Source of the DNA: Bigelowiella natans CCMP2755
Taxonomy: Eukaryota > Cercozoa > Chlorarachniophyceae
DNA: 47,500 nucleotides
Direction of reading: 5' to 3'
NCBI GenBank assembly: GCA_000320545.1
Contig: ADNK01001816.1
Location: forward strand, 1-47,500
Every line of letters starts with the position of its first letter. Positions within the stretch are counted from its first letter, which is position 1. Below, in pieces: positions 13,092 through 25,963 of this stretch. The translations under genes were made by a program, and so were the position numbers. The notes below the pieces were generated by a model. The model was not told the DNA's origin, made no database searches, and worked only from the letters and a program-made list of their open reading frames with translations.

Positions 13092-14700
13092 AATATATAT
13101 AATATTTGTGTGTGTGTGCGTGCGTGTGTGAATTGTAGCATAGAATGGTATTCCTACTACAACTCTACTGTCTCATTACGATGATGTATTTCTCCTTCTA
13201 TCTTCGCAGTCGACATGCGTGGATTCTTGGCATAGAAGAGTGTCGCAGCCGGAGGTGTAAAAGCCCACTTGTGGAGATTAGTCATGTAGTACTCGGCGCC
13301 GATGCTAGGAACATCCAGCTCAGGAATGACCTTTCCAACAAAATGAAAATTGGACTCAGTGATCGTGCAACATCTCGACAATTATAAAACGAGATTCGAT
13401 AGGAAGGGAACGCGATGACGATGGCTTGATTTGTTTGCTGATACTGTTATACGCACCCCTAGCGCATGTGCTCCGTCAACAGCAATCTCCTCAATGCCAG
13501 CCTCTTCTCTGCACATTTGCACAATTTCCTTCACAGGCACTAATATCGACGGTTGGGACGTGATATGATCAATGTAAGCGAAGCGAAGCTTTTCTGGGTT
13601 CTGTCGTATCGTCGTTTTGACCCCATCAATGATCTCCTCGGATGAGCGGAGGGGGAAAGGTACATCCGCGATTATCACTTCGCCTCCTGCCCTCTCGCAG
13701 TACTCTTTGATGCAAAAGTTGCAAGCCTTATAGCTAGAACTTAACATAAGAATCCCGTTTCTGTTGACCCCGCTGCTTGGGCGAGTAGCTTTCGACAATC
13801 ATTAGAATGCAGTGATACTAGTGAGCGTGATTTCAAATGCAATAATGAATATGGAAGTGCTTAATATTTTCCATGCATACATTATATTTTCCTATTTTGC
13901 TAGATTCGTTCCCAACGAGATTGGTCCAAATTTTTGCGCACAATCCTTTTTCAATTTGCGAGCGTTACTTACTCGGATGATTTGCAAGCAAATATCCCCA
14001 GTGTTTTGCCACAATAGCAGTTGCAACAGAGAGGTTCTCAACCAGACAAACGTCATCTTCACTTGCTAAAGTTGGGTTATGAGGGAATACGATATGGGGA
14101 TGATTGGCGGTTATATTGACGACCACAACATGAAACTAAGAGGGGAATTGGATACTGAATAGACAGATTTGTGTGCGTGCAATAGGATTCTGATCGACTA
14201 GCATTTGCCATCATCTACCGTAGCACAAGTATCATTGTGATCATAAATTGCGACATTAATTGTCCATTTCGCCTCCCCCCGATCATACCTCTGACAGCAG
14301 CGGATGCAGCTTTTCCCGCCGCCAATAGGCCTTCTCGTAAGTTTCCTCCATAGTACCACTCATCTGGCTGGGCCATGTACAGTTTCCTATGAATCATTCC
14401 TTATCAGAAGAACATCATCCATCTTTTTAAAAGTGCAGACCGAATATCCTCTTGTGCGCGTAACACGGGCTCAGGACAAGCGCCAAAACTTCCATGATTT
14501 AGCCGAGCCACGCCGGCCTTGTGGTGAGCAAAGTCTTTCATCCTATCGACTGGCACATGCTTCGGAGAGGCGCTGTAGTGTCTGTCTCTAGCATTCTCCA
14601 GGAGCTGGTAGTGTAGATTGCCATGCCGATAACTGTGTTTTCGTCCTACGAAGCTCGAAATCTGTGAACAGTGCTCAGAGAGAGCTAGTGTTCTTCGCAT
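12170..14700 (-). CDS. class V PLP-dependent aminotransferase (isopenicillin-N epimerase / cysteine desulfurase-like)
   Basis: Seven exons join in frame on the minus strand (14700-14414, 14386-14289, 14065-13973, 13788-13457, 13330-13180, 12920-12705, 12432-12170), 479 residues. Family marks seen in order: LNHGSFGACPEPVL near the N-terminus, QPDEWYYGGNLREGL, a VDGAHALG turn whose Asp/His bind the cofactor, the Schiff-base lysine in TNLHKW, then PIVSWGWGQG and WAGTRDYTPML, all typical of the isopenicillin-N epimerase branch. The substrate cannot be read from sequence; an amino acid or small amine is likely. The first 60 residues have few acidic residues and could be a targeting peptide (inference). 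The first intron (14387-14413) is only 27 nt and removes an in-frame TGA TAA. The fifth intron contains a long GT repeat. It is divergent from the gene at 15069. Confidence 0.9.
13056..13089. repeat. (GT)n microsatellite in aminotransferase intron
   Basis: About 17 uninterrupted GT units, followed by a short interrupted GT/GC tail to about 13128. It sits wholly within the intron between exons ending at 13180 and beginning at 12920 on the minus strand. Confidence 0.9.
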
Positions 14701-15068
14701 GATTGGGGCCAGGATCCGGTAGGAGTTGTTCCCGTGAATCTACCACGTCAACCCACGGCAGACGACGAGGCGAAGCAGCAGGTTGCTCGCTGTGTCCGAT
14801 CTGGTTGTCAGTGTCGTCTGATTGCCAATGTTAGGTAAGACCTCCATAATTACATCCTTGCCCCCCCATCCCGGTATTGGCCACGACCAAACGGAAAATG
14901 TAGGTCTAAACTACCCTGCGACAACCGTATACTCCCGCATATCTGTCATTATAGTCGTATCCTTCTCCACAGTAGCAGTAACGAGGAGACACAAGGAGGA
15001 GCGTGCTTTTATGATGGGTTTTGAAGCATGATTTCCTTTATTTTTCTCGCAGCGACAAGGTTTTTAGC
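14701..15068. promoter_or_regulatory. divergent promoter region
   Basis: A 368-nt gap separates the start codons of the aminotransferase (-) and the Tudor-like gene (+), so it should carry both promoters. No clear TATA box or named element is visible. A polypyrimidine run ending in CGCAG at about 15052 looks like a 3' splice site, so the plus-strand transcript may have a non-coding first exon inside this gap. Confidence 0.4.
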
Positions 15069-15645
15069 ATGTCTCTCCGTAGGAAAGGAAGGGGGAATAT
15101 CGTTGTTGAATCTACTACCATCTTTGCGTCGTCTTCACGAGCAAACAATTCGAATGAGATGAGTTCTGCAAATGGGCTCCAAGATGATGGATATGTGTCT
15201 TCGGTCAGCATGATTATGAACATATTAGGTGCCTAGATCATATTTTTGGGTTGCTTTGTGTACAGGTTCCTTTGAACTTCGCTAATTGGCTTGACTTCTG
15301 GCGATGGAATACATGCAGCACTGTTTCAACTCAGCGAGAAGTTTCTGTCAGCCCCAGTGAAGAAAAAAATGTAAAATACGCAAACTTAAAATCTATGAAG
15401 GGAGCTTGCTTCTGTAGTTGATGCCAAATTCTGATAACTTTTATGTAGATTCTGTGCCGGTCTATGCATGATGAGTTCTAACTTTTGATCTTCACTCTGA
15501 AACCTATTCCACAAATATTACTACTACTTAAAAGCTATTGGATACTTTATGTAGATAAAAGAAGAACCGGATGACTTAATTGTTATACAATTGAAGTTCA
15601 ACGGAATTGAAGATCACGGCTTCCAAGTGTACTCTTAAATCACTA

Positions 15646-15725
<80 letters not shown>

Positions 15726-18700
15726 TGCGTGCCTATGGATCGCACCAACTAACAACTCACACCGACTTATATTTCTCTCAGGAATGATGAACTTTTAGTG
15801 ACTAAAACAAAAAATGATTCTGTGGGTCTCTGGTGGAGAGTCACAAAGTTCAATTCGAACAGGGTATTACTAATAAATGATTAAAAGTATCATCCTATTA
15901 TATTTAGTACAGAACTTCATAGTGAGGTGCTTATCCCTCTATGGAAACAGGTTGAGAACTCCTCAGATCTGTTCCTTGAAATGAGTCTCGCTAAAGCTCA
16001 TAGAAGAAAACACACTATCACATTCATCACCCAAGTTTGACCCACCAAAATAAAAAATAGAAATATAAGGAAAAGGGAGAGAGAGAAAGATGAAATATTT
16101 TAGGTAGACAATGTAAGATTGGGGAAGTTAGAATAGAATATGTACAATTTGGATTCCGGTTTGTCACATTTGCATCCTATGAAAGGAGATACTTCTTGAT
16201 GCCGAGCTCCCCTACTTGTACGGGTTGAAGAGTATAAAAGTGAAAGTTTCATTGGATGACTCAGTGAGAGATATCGCGATTGTATGTTTGTCAATCTGAA
16301 GAAGTTATAAATATTAATTAACAGTTATTTATTGTAGAACATTGAAAAACGGTATAGGCTTTCTGCAGATTACTTAATCGTGTACATCAATGGCGTCGAA
16401 CGCAGTAAAACAGAAAAGTTGAAATATATTCTCAAAGAGCGTGGTCGCCTTCTACTGAGTAATCAGGATCTGAGTATGCTGATACAGAATCTCAGAGTGC
16501 TGATAGACTGCAGACCTTTACTTGTAAGCGAAATTCCAAGAACATATGTAGATACTGAAAAGCACATGGCATACCCTCTTCATACTCAGACGCTTCCCAT
16601 GGATATCTTAGCAGAGGGAATTGATATAGTTTCAGCTCCTGGCGAATTGCCTTATATACGAGAATACAACAGGAGAAATGCCTGTGTAGATAACAAATAT
16701 GGTGTTAATAACATCCCTCTCCACGTGTGGAGAAGAATCACAGGTTCCCAGGCACGAGGAATCGAAATTTATAACACACAATCCAGGGAACAAGAGCCTA
16801 AAACCAATACATCCATCTGTGATGAGAAGGTCATTTGTATCATCGTTTAAAGTGTGAATCAGAAGAGAGATCGACATTGAAAACTCAGGGGCATTCAAAC
16901 ATTAAAGGGAATTCTCCTATACGGACGTTGATCTACACTGGGGTAACATAACTTGACAACATTTTCTTTAGATTACCATCATATTTAGTTTCATTATGAG
17001 AAAAGGGTTTTAATCTAGGTTCGCTCACGTGCGCTAATCTGGCAAGCATGGTTAAGACCGATTACTTCCTTCCATATTTATCAGTTCAAATCCACAACAT
17101 ACGCAAATACTATTTTGCAGGTGGGACTGGCTTTTCAGCCACATATCTTCCAATTCTCATCAAGTTTCTGAGGAGAAACGTCTGAAAGCTCAACACTAGA
17201 TGATATCTGATTAAAGATAAGAATAGTGTATGTTAATATTTCCATAGGATCAGAAAATTCTAGACTGCCAGAGGTTGCGGTTGAGAACGTCAAAAAAACG
17301 TTAACTCAAAAATTTTGGTGGGAGGTATTTCGAAGAATAAAGTCTTAACACTATAATTGTACCCAATGCACATTTTTCTGGTCAACATGTTAGATTTATC
17401 AAAATGATCAACTGTCACTCCAACCGATGACTATTCTGAAGGTGGACCTTTTACGGATGTGGGATAAATGTTAAAAATCGATACCTACAGGATAAATTAT
17501 TGGAGTTTGAATCAGGACTACATGATGTGCTGTTTGTCAAGATTAAGGTAACGCATACTTGATGGATTACATTCAGAATTTTCATGATACCATCCGCTAT
17601 CCGCACTTTGTCTCACAGGGACGAGAAAACCTGCAAGCAACGTTCGAACGTTTGCGAGATATGAAAAGTTCATTAGCATTATCTTGGTGGTAGGTGGTAA
17701 ATAATCTGTGCAGAATATATTTTGCCCTTTGACTGACATATATCAATCCTCGAAAGGTTCATTTTTTGGATGGATCTCAGATACCGATATGGATCCAAGG
17801 CTCCTGATCCACTCTTACCGAACTCTCGAGTGCGAAATTCTGTTCCTGTCGAAGAAATTAAAAAGGTTTTTTGCTGATTATGATTTTGAGTTCTTTGAAA
17901 CTCTTCGATCACAGCTTGGACTTTGCATTCAATGATTCAATGATTATGAATGGGTTTCAGCTTCTTCAGCCAATCAATGAAATTAGGCGAGACTATCTCA
18001 AAAGGAATAAAGATCATGTAAAAACGGGAAAAGGTATCTTCAGGCGTATATACCAAAGCTCGTGTTAATGAAAGATGAAGTTATCCCTCAATCTACAATT
18101 TTGTTTCAGCAATCTCTAGCGACGTAATACAGAAATCCCATCCAGAAAACCCCAGTAGCCTACTGCCTGATTATGCAACAGACAGTCCTATTGACATTCA
18201 GGCACAGAAAGTAATTGCATTTATTGTTGGAAAGAATTAACCATTTTACCGTTACTATCCATCTAGGTGATCGAAGAGTTTCAAAGACTTCAAAATTATG
18301 ATCAGATCCGACGATTTTGGATGCATCATTCGTTTAACTTAGAAGAAGTGGTATTTGAAAGTAGAGTTCCATGCCCTATGGAAAAACGAACCAAAAGTCG
18401 TAGGGCATCCTCATATGCAGTCCCTGCACGATTGCAACATATGGTAAAAGTGTGCGATATGATTTTCCAATAAATTAAAGATATTGAGTTCAATATAGGT
18501 TCAACGTGCCAGGAAGAAGATGCGAGAGGAGAAAAGGTCTGCACATAAGGCTATGAAAGAAATGGACAAGTTGCCAGAAGAGGTGCTAAACACATTTTTT
18601 CTTCAAGATTTTATTCGTTTATTGTAATGTTTGTGTTCTGAAAACTACTTAGATCCAGAACACTATGAAACTTATAACTTCGCTTTGCGTATGTCCCAAA

Positions 18701-19626
18701 TAGTTTTTGGCATAATTCATTTTGACGTTATTCAAATTTTTTTAACAGCGAAACACACCTCGTTCTGTCTTGAAAAAAATTGAGAGGAAATTTCGAGACC
18801 AAGAGAAGAATACTAGTTTATCGGCGAAGAAATGCTTGGGAACTTCGAAGTCAGGACGCAGTTCCTTGACAAGAGAGCAAGATGATGGCAACAGAGACTC
18901 CTTGGATTGTGATTCAGATTCCGAATGGGTAGTGGCTTGCAACCAATATCCGTGATCCGTGTTTATCTAGTTTATATGATAATTTCTAGGTGGATAAAAA
19001 GGTAAGTTTTTTGGAAGATGAGGCGTCTACTGAGGACAGTGACGATCAGGAAATCAAGAATTCATAGTCATATGGTTCATATCATTTTGTAAAGAATCAT
19101 TTTGACAACTGTTAAACAGGCGGGTGCCCTTAAAGATAGGCATTCATTGAATAAAAGATACACGAAAGCAAAATTGTCGACAAGGAAAAGTAAAGATGTC
19201 CCTTGTGATCAGACAAAGAATGAAAACAATGATAATAGAATGGAACGGTCATATGAGGTAGCGCAGTATGTATTCATTGGTGGAATCTTGTCAAGTTCTA
19301 AAATTTAGGGAAATCAGATCGGTGACTTGGTGGAAGTATATTCTTCGACCCATAGGTCGTCATCAAAACCGGTCACAATCGGGATTGTTACATTTAATGA
19401 AATATTATGCAGAGAGTACCTTCCGGGGATGATAACTAAAGTCCTTGAAAGTGAAGGCAAGGTATGCATTTCTTTTGACCAGGAATATTTTGAAAAGAGA
19501 TTCATGTTGGGCACAGATTTGTGCTACGTACCTCCACTGTCCTGGCAGGAAGCACCTTCACGCAAAATCAGGAAAGATACGCCATCTAAAGAGATCAAAG
19601 ACAAATGCATTTGGAAAGTGTTCTAG
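15069..19626 (+). CDS. large multi-exon protein of unknown function with Tudor-like C-terminal region
   Basis: At least 18 exons are supported; clear ones are 15069-15203, 15266-15370, 15555-15626, 16338-16829, 17019-17050, 17490-17546, 19120-19257 and 19309-19626. Translations include VPLNFANWLDFWRWN, a 164-residue central exon without recognised domains, PEEs and Lys/Arg-rich stretches such as VQRARKKMREEKRSAHKA, and an acidic end (DSLDCDSDSEW). The last exon reads GNQIGDLVEVY then TIGIVTF and ITKVLESEGKVCISFD, which looks like a Tudor/Agenet-type beta barrel. Basic-acidic linkers plus a Tudor-like fold suggest a chromatin or nucleic-acid role (inference). A few junctions near 15640-15920 do not close cleanly. 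The frame stops at 19624-19626, but a second open stretch (19627-19753) ends at a good donor, so the true 3' end is unsettled and two genes cannot be excluded. Confidence 0.6.
15650..15724. repeat. compound (TC)n(TG)n microsatellite
   Basis: About 15 TC units run straight into about 22 TG units. It lies in an intron of the Tudor-like gene, just upstream of the exon beginning near 15783, and would serve as a very long polypyrimidine tract. Confidence 0.9.
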
Positions 19627-19753
19627 TTTCCTTAAAGACGTCCTTGACTCTCGAGTTCCCGCAAAGGTTGTGGAAAGTATATTGGTGAATGAAAATGATG
19701 TTGCTCAAAGGGAGCTGTCCAAGTTCCAAAGGTTCACCATTCTCAAAACACAG

Positions 19754-22602
19754 GTTTTTTTTGTAATCAAACATTTGTTCATAACATCCAATGACTGCTC
19801 ACATTTTTTTTGTGGATGGTCCATCGTGTGGTTTTTCCGAATCATTCAGTCTCATTTTCCAGTTGTGAAGATTCTGCATCGCAAGTCTGAGAACAAAGAA
19901 TGACGTGGTAACAAAGCAAAGTGTGCGCCTTTGTTCATTGCGAATGTCGCTTTCGACGTGCATGTGCAAGTTCACAACGATTCACATCGCATCTAGAGAT
20001 CCAGAGATTGCAGGCATCTAGGCATGCTAGCTTGTGAGCTGTTGGAAGCTGCAATCATCACATTCTGTTCTTTGATTCGCTTGCCGAGTCACTCGCTCGT
20101 GACACGATGTCTGGCACACACTGTTGCATTGTGAGCGATGATTGTCACGTGCATTGCACCAATTTGCACGTCCACGTTGCGCGATGCTGCGTTCGCAGCA
20201 GCACCCAGCAAAGAGGTTGGCTTTGGCAGAAGTGCACCCGAGTGGACGAACTTTTTTGCAAGCAGCAATTGGATCGACAGCAAGACAGCAAAAAGAAGCA
20301 CGTTGTGCAAGTGAACGTGACCGAACTTGGATTTGATGCATGCAGTCACCAAGTGCGAAAGGAAGAAAGGAAGAATTGTGTCCTCATTGGAACATCGCGG
20401 CTTTGTGTGACGACTGACGGCAAACGTCTTCGCGAGGTGTTTGTGGTGCAACCCCAGCTGTCTGGCTGTGCACCGCGACAAATTCACACCTCACTCAGTT
20501 CAAAAGAAACGGGAGACTTCAGTCTGAAACATGAGGCCTCCACTCCGGGAACTCAAACGTCGATTTCTTTGGAGCATTGTGGGCGGGTTTGGGGTTTTTC
20601 CTGAACATTGAACCGAGCGTTGATGCAAAAACGTGACCATTGATCTCACCAACACGTTCCGAATTTCAACCCAGAAATTTCTTAGATCGATCTCCGGGAA
20701 ATGTTCTTACAATCAACATTTCACAAAGATGTAAATCAACATTTGTGCCAATGATTTGTGTAGTTTTCGGCTGAAAATGTTTCCCAAATGAACGAATTTC
20801 TGGGAAAACGGTGGTCGGATGGTACTCGGAGTTTTTTACGAGTATGTGCTTGCGATGGCACTGATCTCATAAATGGCCTGCGATTTCATCAAAATATATT
20901 CATAACGTGAAGGCAATTTGAGACAAAATTGAGATCCAAAAGCACCAAAGAGGCCGGATGAATTACTTTGGGTACTCGTAGCTCATGTGATATTTTGATT
21001 GGGAAATAGTCTGTGTAGGAGCATGTCCATTGAGAAAATAATGAAAATGTTGAAAGAATTCACAATTTATAGCAGAAATCTCCTGTATTTCAAAATAAAA
21101 TCTCGTAGAGTGTGTGCAATGCAAATCTTAGGTGCTTCATTCGATACTTGCAAGCACAGGGCACAGGAAATTAACCTGTTTAAAACCGGGAAAGTGATCA
21201 TTATTGGAAAATAGAGGGAAAATAATAGAGAAGACATCAAAGTACATGAGTACGTATGCGCTGAAAATAGACATGAGGGCATCTATTCTTGAAGCAAACT
21301 CTCCGGTTTCAACCTCGTTTTAAACATGTTTCCAAAACTCCGTGCTCGACTTTTATCCCCATTTACGTAAAAATAAGTAATATAATAGTAAAATTTTATA
21401 CATGTTTGGGTTGCCCTGTACTTTCATTTATTACCTTAATTTTTATCATTTTTGAAATTTAATTCACCTCGTATACCATTATTATCCACAAATGGTCTCA
21501 TATTTATCACCTTTCGTTCTGAAAAATGTTTGTATCTCAACTTCTGATGACAGGTAAAATGGTAAATTTCGACTAAGTGCTGCGATGCTTCAATCTGAAA
21601 GAATTATGCATAGAAAGAGCTCCGCGTATTTTCTGGAGTACAAAACTTGATGTGAATCTGGTCGTTTTGCGATGGTTTGGAAGAATTGGCCTGCCTTTAC
21701 CGAATAAAACCCCCCCACGTTTCTCGCATTCGGTGCCCACATCATCTGGTAGTCGATCATATGAACTTTCAAGGAGAGAATTCAGAGAAAGAGGAAAGAG
21801 AATAGAACACTTTTCAAACACTTCTTCATTTGTTCCTCTATTTTACATTGACGTCAAAAATAATAGTCCATTATATATTAAAATAGGATACAACTCAATC
21901 CTGATCATTATATTCGGCTCTTAAATCATGTCTATTTTTGAAAGAGACATAATCTTTCAAGTATATCAGTAAAAATTCCCCACGAATTATCTGAGAAGAG
22001 AGACGCACAAGAGAGTTTGAAGAGACATCGGAGAGACACACTTTCGCAACCCCTCAGGACTCCATTACTCCAACGAGAAGCACAGGTCGGTCTACCCCCC
22101 CGTTTCTTCCCTGCTTGCCTATATGAGAAGCCTCACGATTCCTCATCAATGAATCGATTGTTATGGGACATATTCGTGCTTTTTCTCTGGGGAAATTTTG
22201 GTTTGGTGGATTTGGATTCTGGTCTGGGAACCAGTGAAAATTGGAGACCACGCAGCAGCAATTTGAAAGGAAATGTGTGATCGGAGGAACGAATGAAGGG
22301 AGGGATTTCTTCTCCTCCTGTCCCTCCTTAGATATTTTTTCTTGGAAACTGAAGAGGTCCTGCTATGGGCCGTTTTCTCAGAAGCATATCATGATGTCCA
22401 TCATGACAGTGCTCCTACTATGAGCAGTTCGTAGAGAACTTTTCTCTTTCTCCAATGTCTTTCAACTTTCAAACCTTAAAAGCTACAATTTGGGGGAATC
22501 AATCTCACTCGTCGATCTCCCTCATTTGCACAAAATAAGGAAGGTTTTCACATTTACTATCAACTTTAATCAGGTTTCCTCCGATAAAGCGAGGGTGGAA
22601 AA
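19754..22602. other. long intergenic region including block C
   Basis: Roughly 19905-20640 is a palindrome/TGCA-rich block like those at 4 and 12 kb, crossed by open frames of 64-165 codons on both strands with no recognisable domain. From about 20640 to 22560 the DNA is AT-richer and plainer; an open frame at 21577-21924 has no domain or splice support. A CAG at about 22572-22574 before the zinc-finger start may be the end of a 5'-leader intron, since an in-frame stop follows it before ATG 22603. No RNA gene is seen. Confidence 0.45.
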
Positions 22603-24129
22603 ATGCAAAGAATGGCTGCAGCTAGCATGCAAAGTCTCAAGTCTGAGAGTATAGCTCGGAAACAGCCTGGTGGTGAGAACAAAAATCCAGTTTCATATTC
22701 TGAGCCTCCCTCACCTGCTGGAGCCGGAAAATTAAAAAAAGGACGTTGTCCCAAGCTTTCCTTCCTTTACCAAGCGGCAGCAGGTACATACTTAAAGTGT
22801 ATCAAAGCTATGTTGAACAAATGTTGAAAGTTCCTTTTGGGCATTAGTAAAAGAAGATATGTTAATTAATTTTGAACAGCTGAAGGCGAAATCGGGGAAG
22901 ACAAGGCTCGTCTCGCATATGCGAATCCTCCACTGAACAATCCTCCAATGAACAATCCTCCAATAACGAGAAATAGCTACGAAAAGTCTCAAAATTACAT
23001 TCCAGATCCTGCTTTAAAAGAGACGGAGCCTCGTAGGGTGGGCTACTATCGTGGATCTCGCGCGCCCCCCATGTACCGCTCTTCCAGGGAACTTCAATCT
23101 GAATACGAACGGTACGATGATCACAGGAATGATAACCGAGTCGGATGGAACGACATGCGCCCTCCATTGGATCAAAAGATGTACATGCAGCACATGGATA
23201 AACAACGTCGCCATTCCAATTTTGACGAATATGGTTCGATACGGACCCCCTACCCCGTTCGGAGATACCGCGATCATGGCTATCCTGAGCCTCCTGAGAA
23301 TATCTATGTCATGCGCGGTGAGAATGGAATCCCAAAGTACGTGAGAAAACAACAACAACAACAACAACAGCAGCAGAAGCAGCAACAGCAACAACAACAA
23401 CAGCACTCACAGTATGCTACGCCGCGCTACTTTGATCAATCGATTGAAAAGAACATTCGCGCACCTATGCCGCCTTCGCGCAAACGGTGGCGTGAAGAGA
23501 ACCACAGCAGTTATGCTCTTCGTGAAGCAGCAGCAGCAGCAGCTCCAAGACAACAGCAAAGAGGGGGGGGCGGTGTTGGAGATAACCTGTCCTATTATGT
23601 CGACTTAGCAGAAGCCAATCTCTCCAATGCCAAAGAGCTCTCGGATATGGTTGAAGCAGCAGCAACGTTAGCTGCTACTGCCTCTCCTCCAAAGCGCATT
23701 AAGCGCGTCCCCTCACCTCCCCCACTTGCCGTTGTGGAAGACAACAAGGGGCCATCCTCCGATTTTAGAAGGTTGCCACTACCCACAGTCAAACCGAGGG
23801 GGGATACTACGAAAACATCCGCCGCCGGAGGGGGGGGGGCTGGAAGCAAGTCTTCGAAGGTGAAGAAACGTCCCGTCTGCAAAGAGTGTGGAAAGACATA
23901 CGCGACCACAGGAACTCTCAACAGGCATATGCGTATTCACCGCGATGAAAGACCCTACATGTGCAGTCAGTGCCATAGGAGCTTCCGCCAGCGGTCTCAC
24001 CTAATTGCGCACTTTGTCGTGCACAACAAGGAGAAAAACCATAAGTGTGAAGACTGCGGAAAGCACTTCGCTCAGAAGAGCTCTCTAGTTGGGCATAGGC
24101 GTACACAACACCCAAATCGGTTCTACTAC

Positions 24130-24161
<32 letters not shown>

Positions 24162-24219
24162 GCAGCAGTCTGTGAGGAACACCGGTACTACCAATAAGTA
24201 TCGTGTAGAGCCATCCTAG
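22603..24219 (+). CDS. C2H2 zinc-finger protein with polyglutamine tracts
   Basis: Two exons (22603-22783, 22880-24219) give 506 residues; an in-frame stop upstream fixes the ATG. Three C2H2 fingers sit near the C-terminus (about residues 395-480): CKECGKTYATTGTLNRHMRIH, then CSQCHRSF with HLIAHFVVH, then CEDCGKHFAQ with LVGHRRTQH, linked by TGEKP-like spacers (RDERPYM, NKEKNHK). This is a standard DNA-binding array, so a transcription factor in the nucleus is likely. Before the fingers the protein is Pro-, Tyr- and Arg-rich, with polyQ runs encoded at 23350-23403 and 24130-24170, an alanine run, and a basic KRIKRVP motif that could be a nuclear localisation signal. CAG/CAA runs make length variation between strains probable. 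Confidence 0.88.
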
Positions 24220-24250
24220 AGGAACACAACACTCTTAATGCTAACAATAC

Positions 24251-24288
<38 letters not shown>

Positions 24289-24567
24289 CCTCTTAGTTGT
24301 TGGCTGTAGTAGCGAAAAACCAAGCAAGTTGCGTATAGCCCTTCTTTCCTCCTCCTCCTTGAGTGTGTGCTGTCGTGTACTAAAAATACATTGGCGACGA
24401 CGAAGCATAGTGATCTTTCCAAAGAGATCGATGGTGAAAAGGGTGAAGAGAAAAGTCATGCGTCATCATCATTCCTTGGTGCGTAGATGAAAACGTACTG
24501 TTATCGACTCCTCAGTGGTCTCGATATAGACGAGTAGCAAGTAGCGGTTTTTGCTTATGAGATGATG

Positions 24568-24603
<36 letters not shown>

Positions 24604-25963
24604 TTATATTAAAAGATATCCATGTTAAATATAGTGAGGGAGAGGAGGGAGAGAACACATCTCTCTAGGCACTCAAGGACATGAAAGACTTAGAACAAGA
24701 GAATCTTTTTCTCTTTGGTTGTTTTACCTTTAGCGTGTAAATAATGTAGAAAAGTGGTAATGACAAATACACACGTCGTTGCACAGCAACTTATCAAAAT
24801 ATTTATTAGTTGTTCTTTATTCACCATCTTAATTGCAGTACATTGCAAGATCTAGTGTTTAGTATTTAACAGAATCCCCCAATTTGGCGAGTGTCTGTTT
24901 TAAAAAAAAAAACGAGAATTACTCTCTCGATAGCCTGAATAAAAGCATGCAGTTTGATCGATGAACGGGTGCGTATGCGTCCTCGTATCACAGACTACTT
25001 ATGCAATCCCCTGATTACCCAGTAGATACCAAAAGATGCATAGATTTCACAGTTCAAAAAAGAATGTGGATTCCTCCTTTCAGCTTGCCATTGTGTACGA
25101 ACTATCAAGGCGTGTAATTTTGGACGCCCTCATAGTTTTGCGTAATGTATTGTGCAGACTGACTGTGGATGTAAATCATAGTCGATGCATGAACAAATGG
25201 GATATTTAATCGTAGTAATACACAAATTTCCAATCGCAAACTGAAACTGCTGCTTTCAACATTTATACTTGTCCGAGCCGTAATAGTCTAGATAGTACAT
25301 ATACGTATATGTGCTATTGCCCATCGTGATATGTGAGCACGGGTGCTTGTGTTCCATCCATCACACCAACTTTGAGAATGCATCAGTTCAATTGACGATG
25401 CTCAATTCCTGCTGCATAGCATATGCGAAAGACAATAGACATACGTATAGAGCGTACATCATTGCTGTCACGCTACGTACAGGAACTAGAAAAGTAGGAA
25501 AGCTACACATATATAGCGGGGGATATGCAGAGCCAGAAACAATCGCATTCATGCATGAAACTATGCTACCTAGCTACCGCTATGTGCACCGCACGCATGT
25601 GACTGAGCACATCTACAATGGACATACGTATGAGACGGATGTAATATACGTATATATCATATATTATATACACTGTGTCTATAGTATCTTGTGGTCTTAG
25701 AGAAGTAACGTACGTGCACGGTACCTTTACGTATGCCGTACACGGACCTCTGCTGTGCTAGCTCCTACATACATACTAACGTACCATGCTAGCATGCCTG
25801 CACTGTGCAGCTAGCTTATGAGGCAGATTGATGACATAAATGATAGTTGACGTATGACAAGATATGTGCATGAGCGCATGCGATCGAATGCTAGTATGGC
25901 ATTAGCCTACTGCATGCAGCGATTCTGAATGAAGCACAACTTTTGGATTGGAAACATCATTCA
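24220..25963. other. convergent intergenic region including block D
   Basis: Contains a (GT)n run at 24253-24282 and a (TA)n run at about 24572-24599, likely in or beyond the zinc-finger 3' UTR. From about 25140 to 25930 it turns into palindrome-rich block D: ACATATACGTATATGT is a perfect 16-bp palindrome at 25297-25312, and CATGCTAGCATG at 25785-25796 recurs at 34849-34860. A 129-codon open frame at 25311-25700 shows no domain and is treated as chance. Confidence 0.5.

Noticed and set aside
17030-17115. Possible tRNA: GTTCAAATCC box near 17090
   Set aside because: No matching A-box, D-arm or acceptor stem; part of the span is a plausible exon of the Tudor-like gene.
20107-20604. 165-codon open frame on the plus strand
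   Set aside because: Cys/His-rich but without ordered zinc-finger spacing, no domain, overlapped by equally long frames on the other strand, and inside a palindrome-rich block that generates chance open frames.
25311-25700. 129-codon open frame on the plus strand
   Set aside because: Composition follows the CGTA/CATA words of block D; no domain or splice support.
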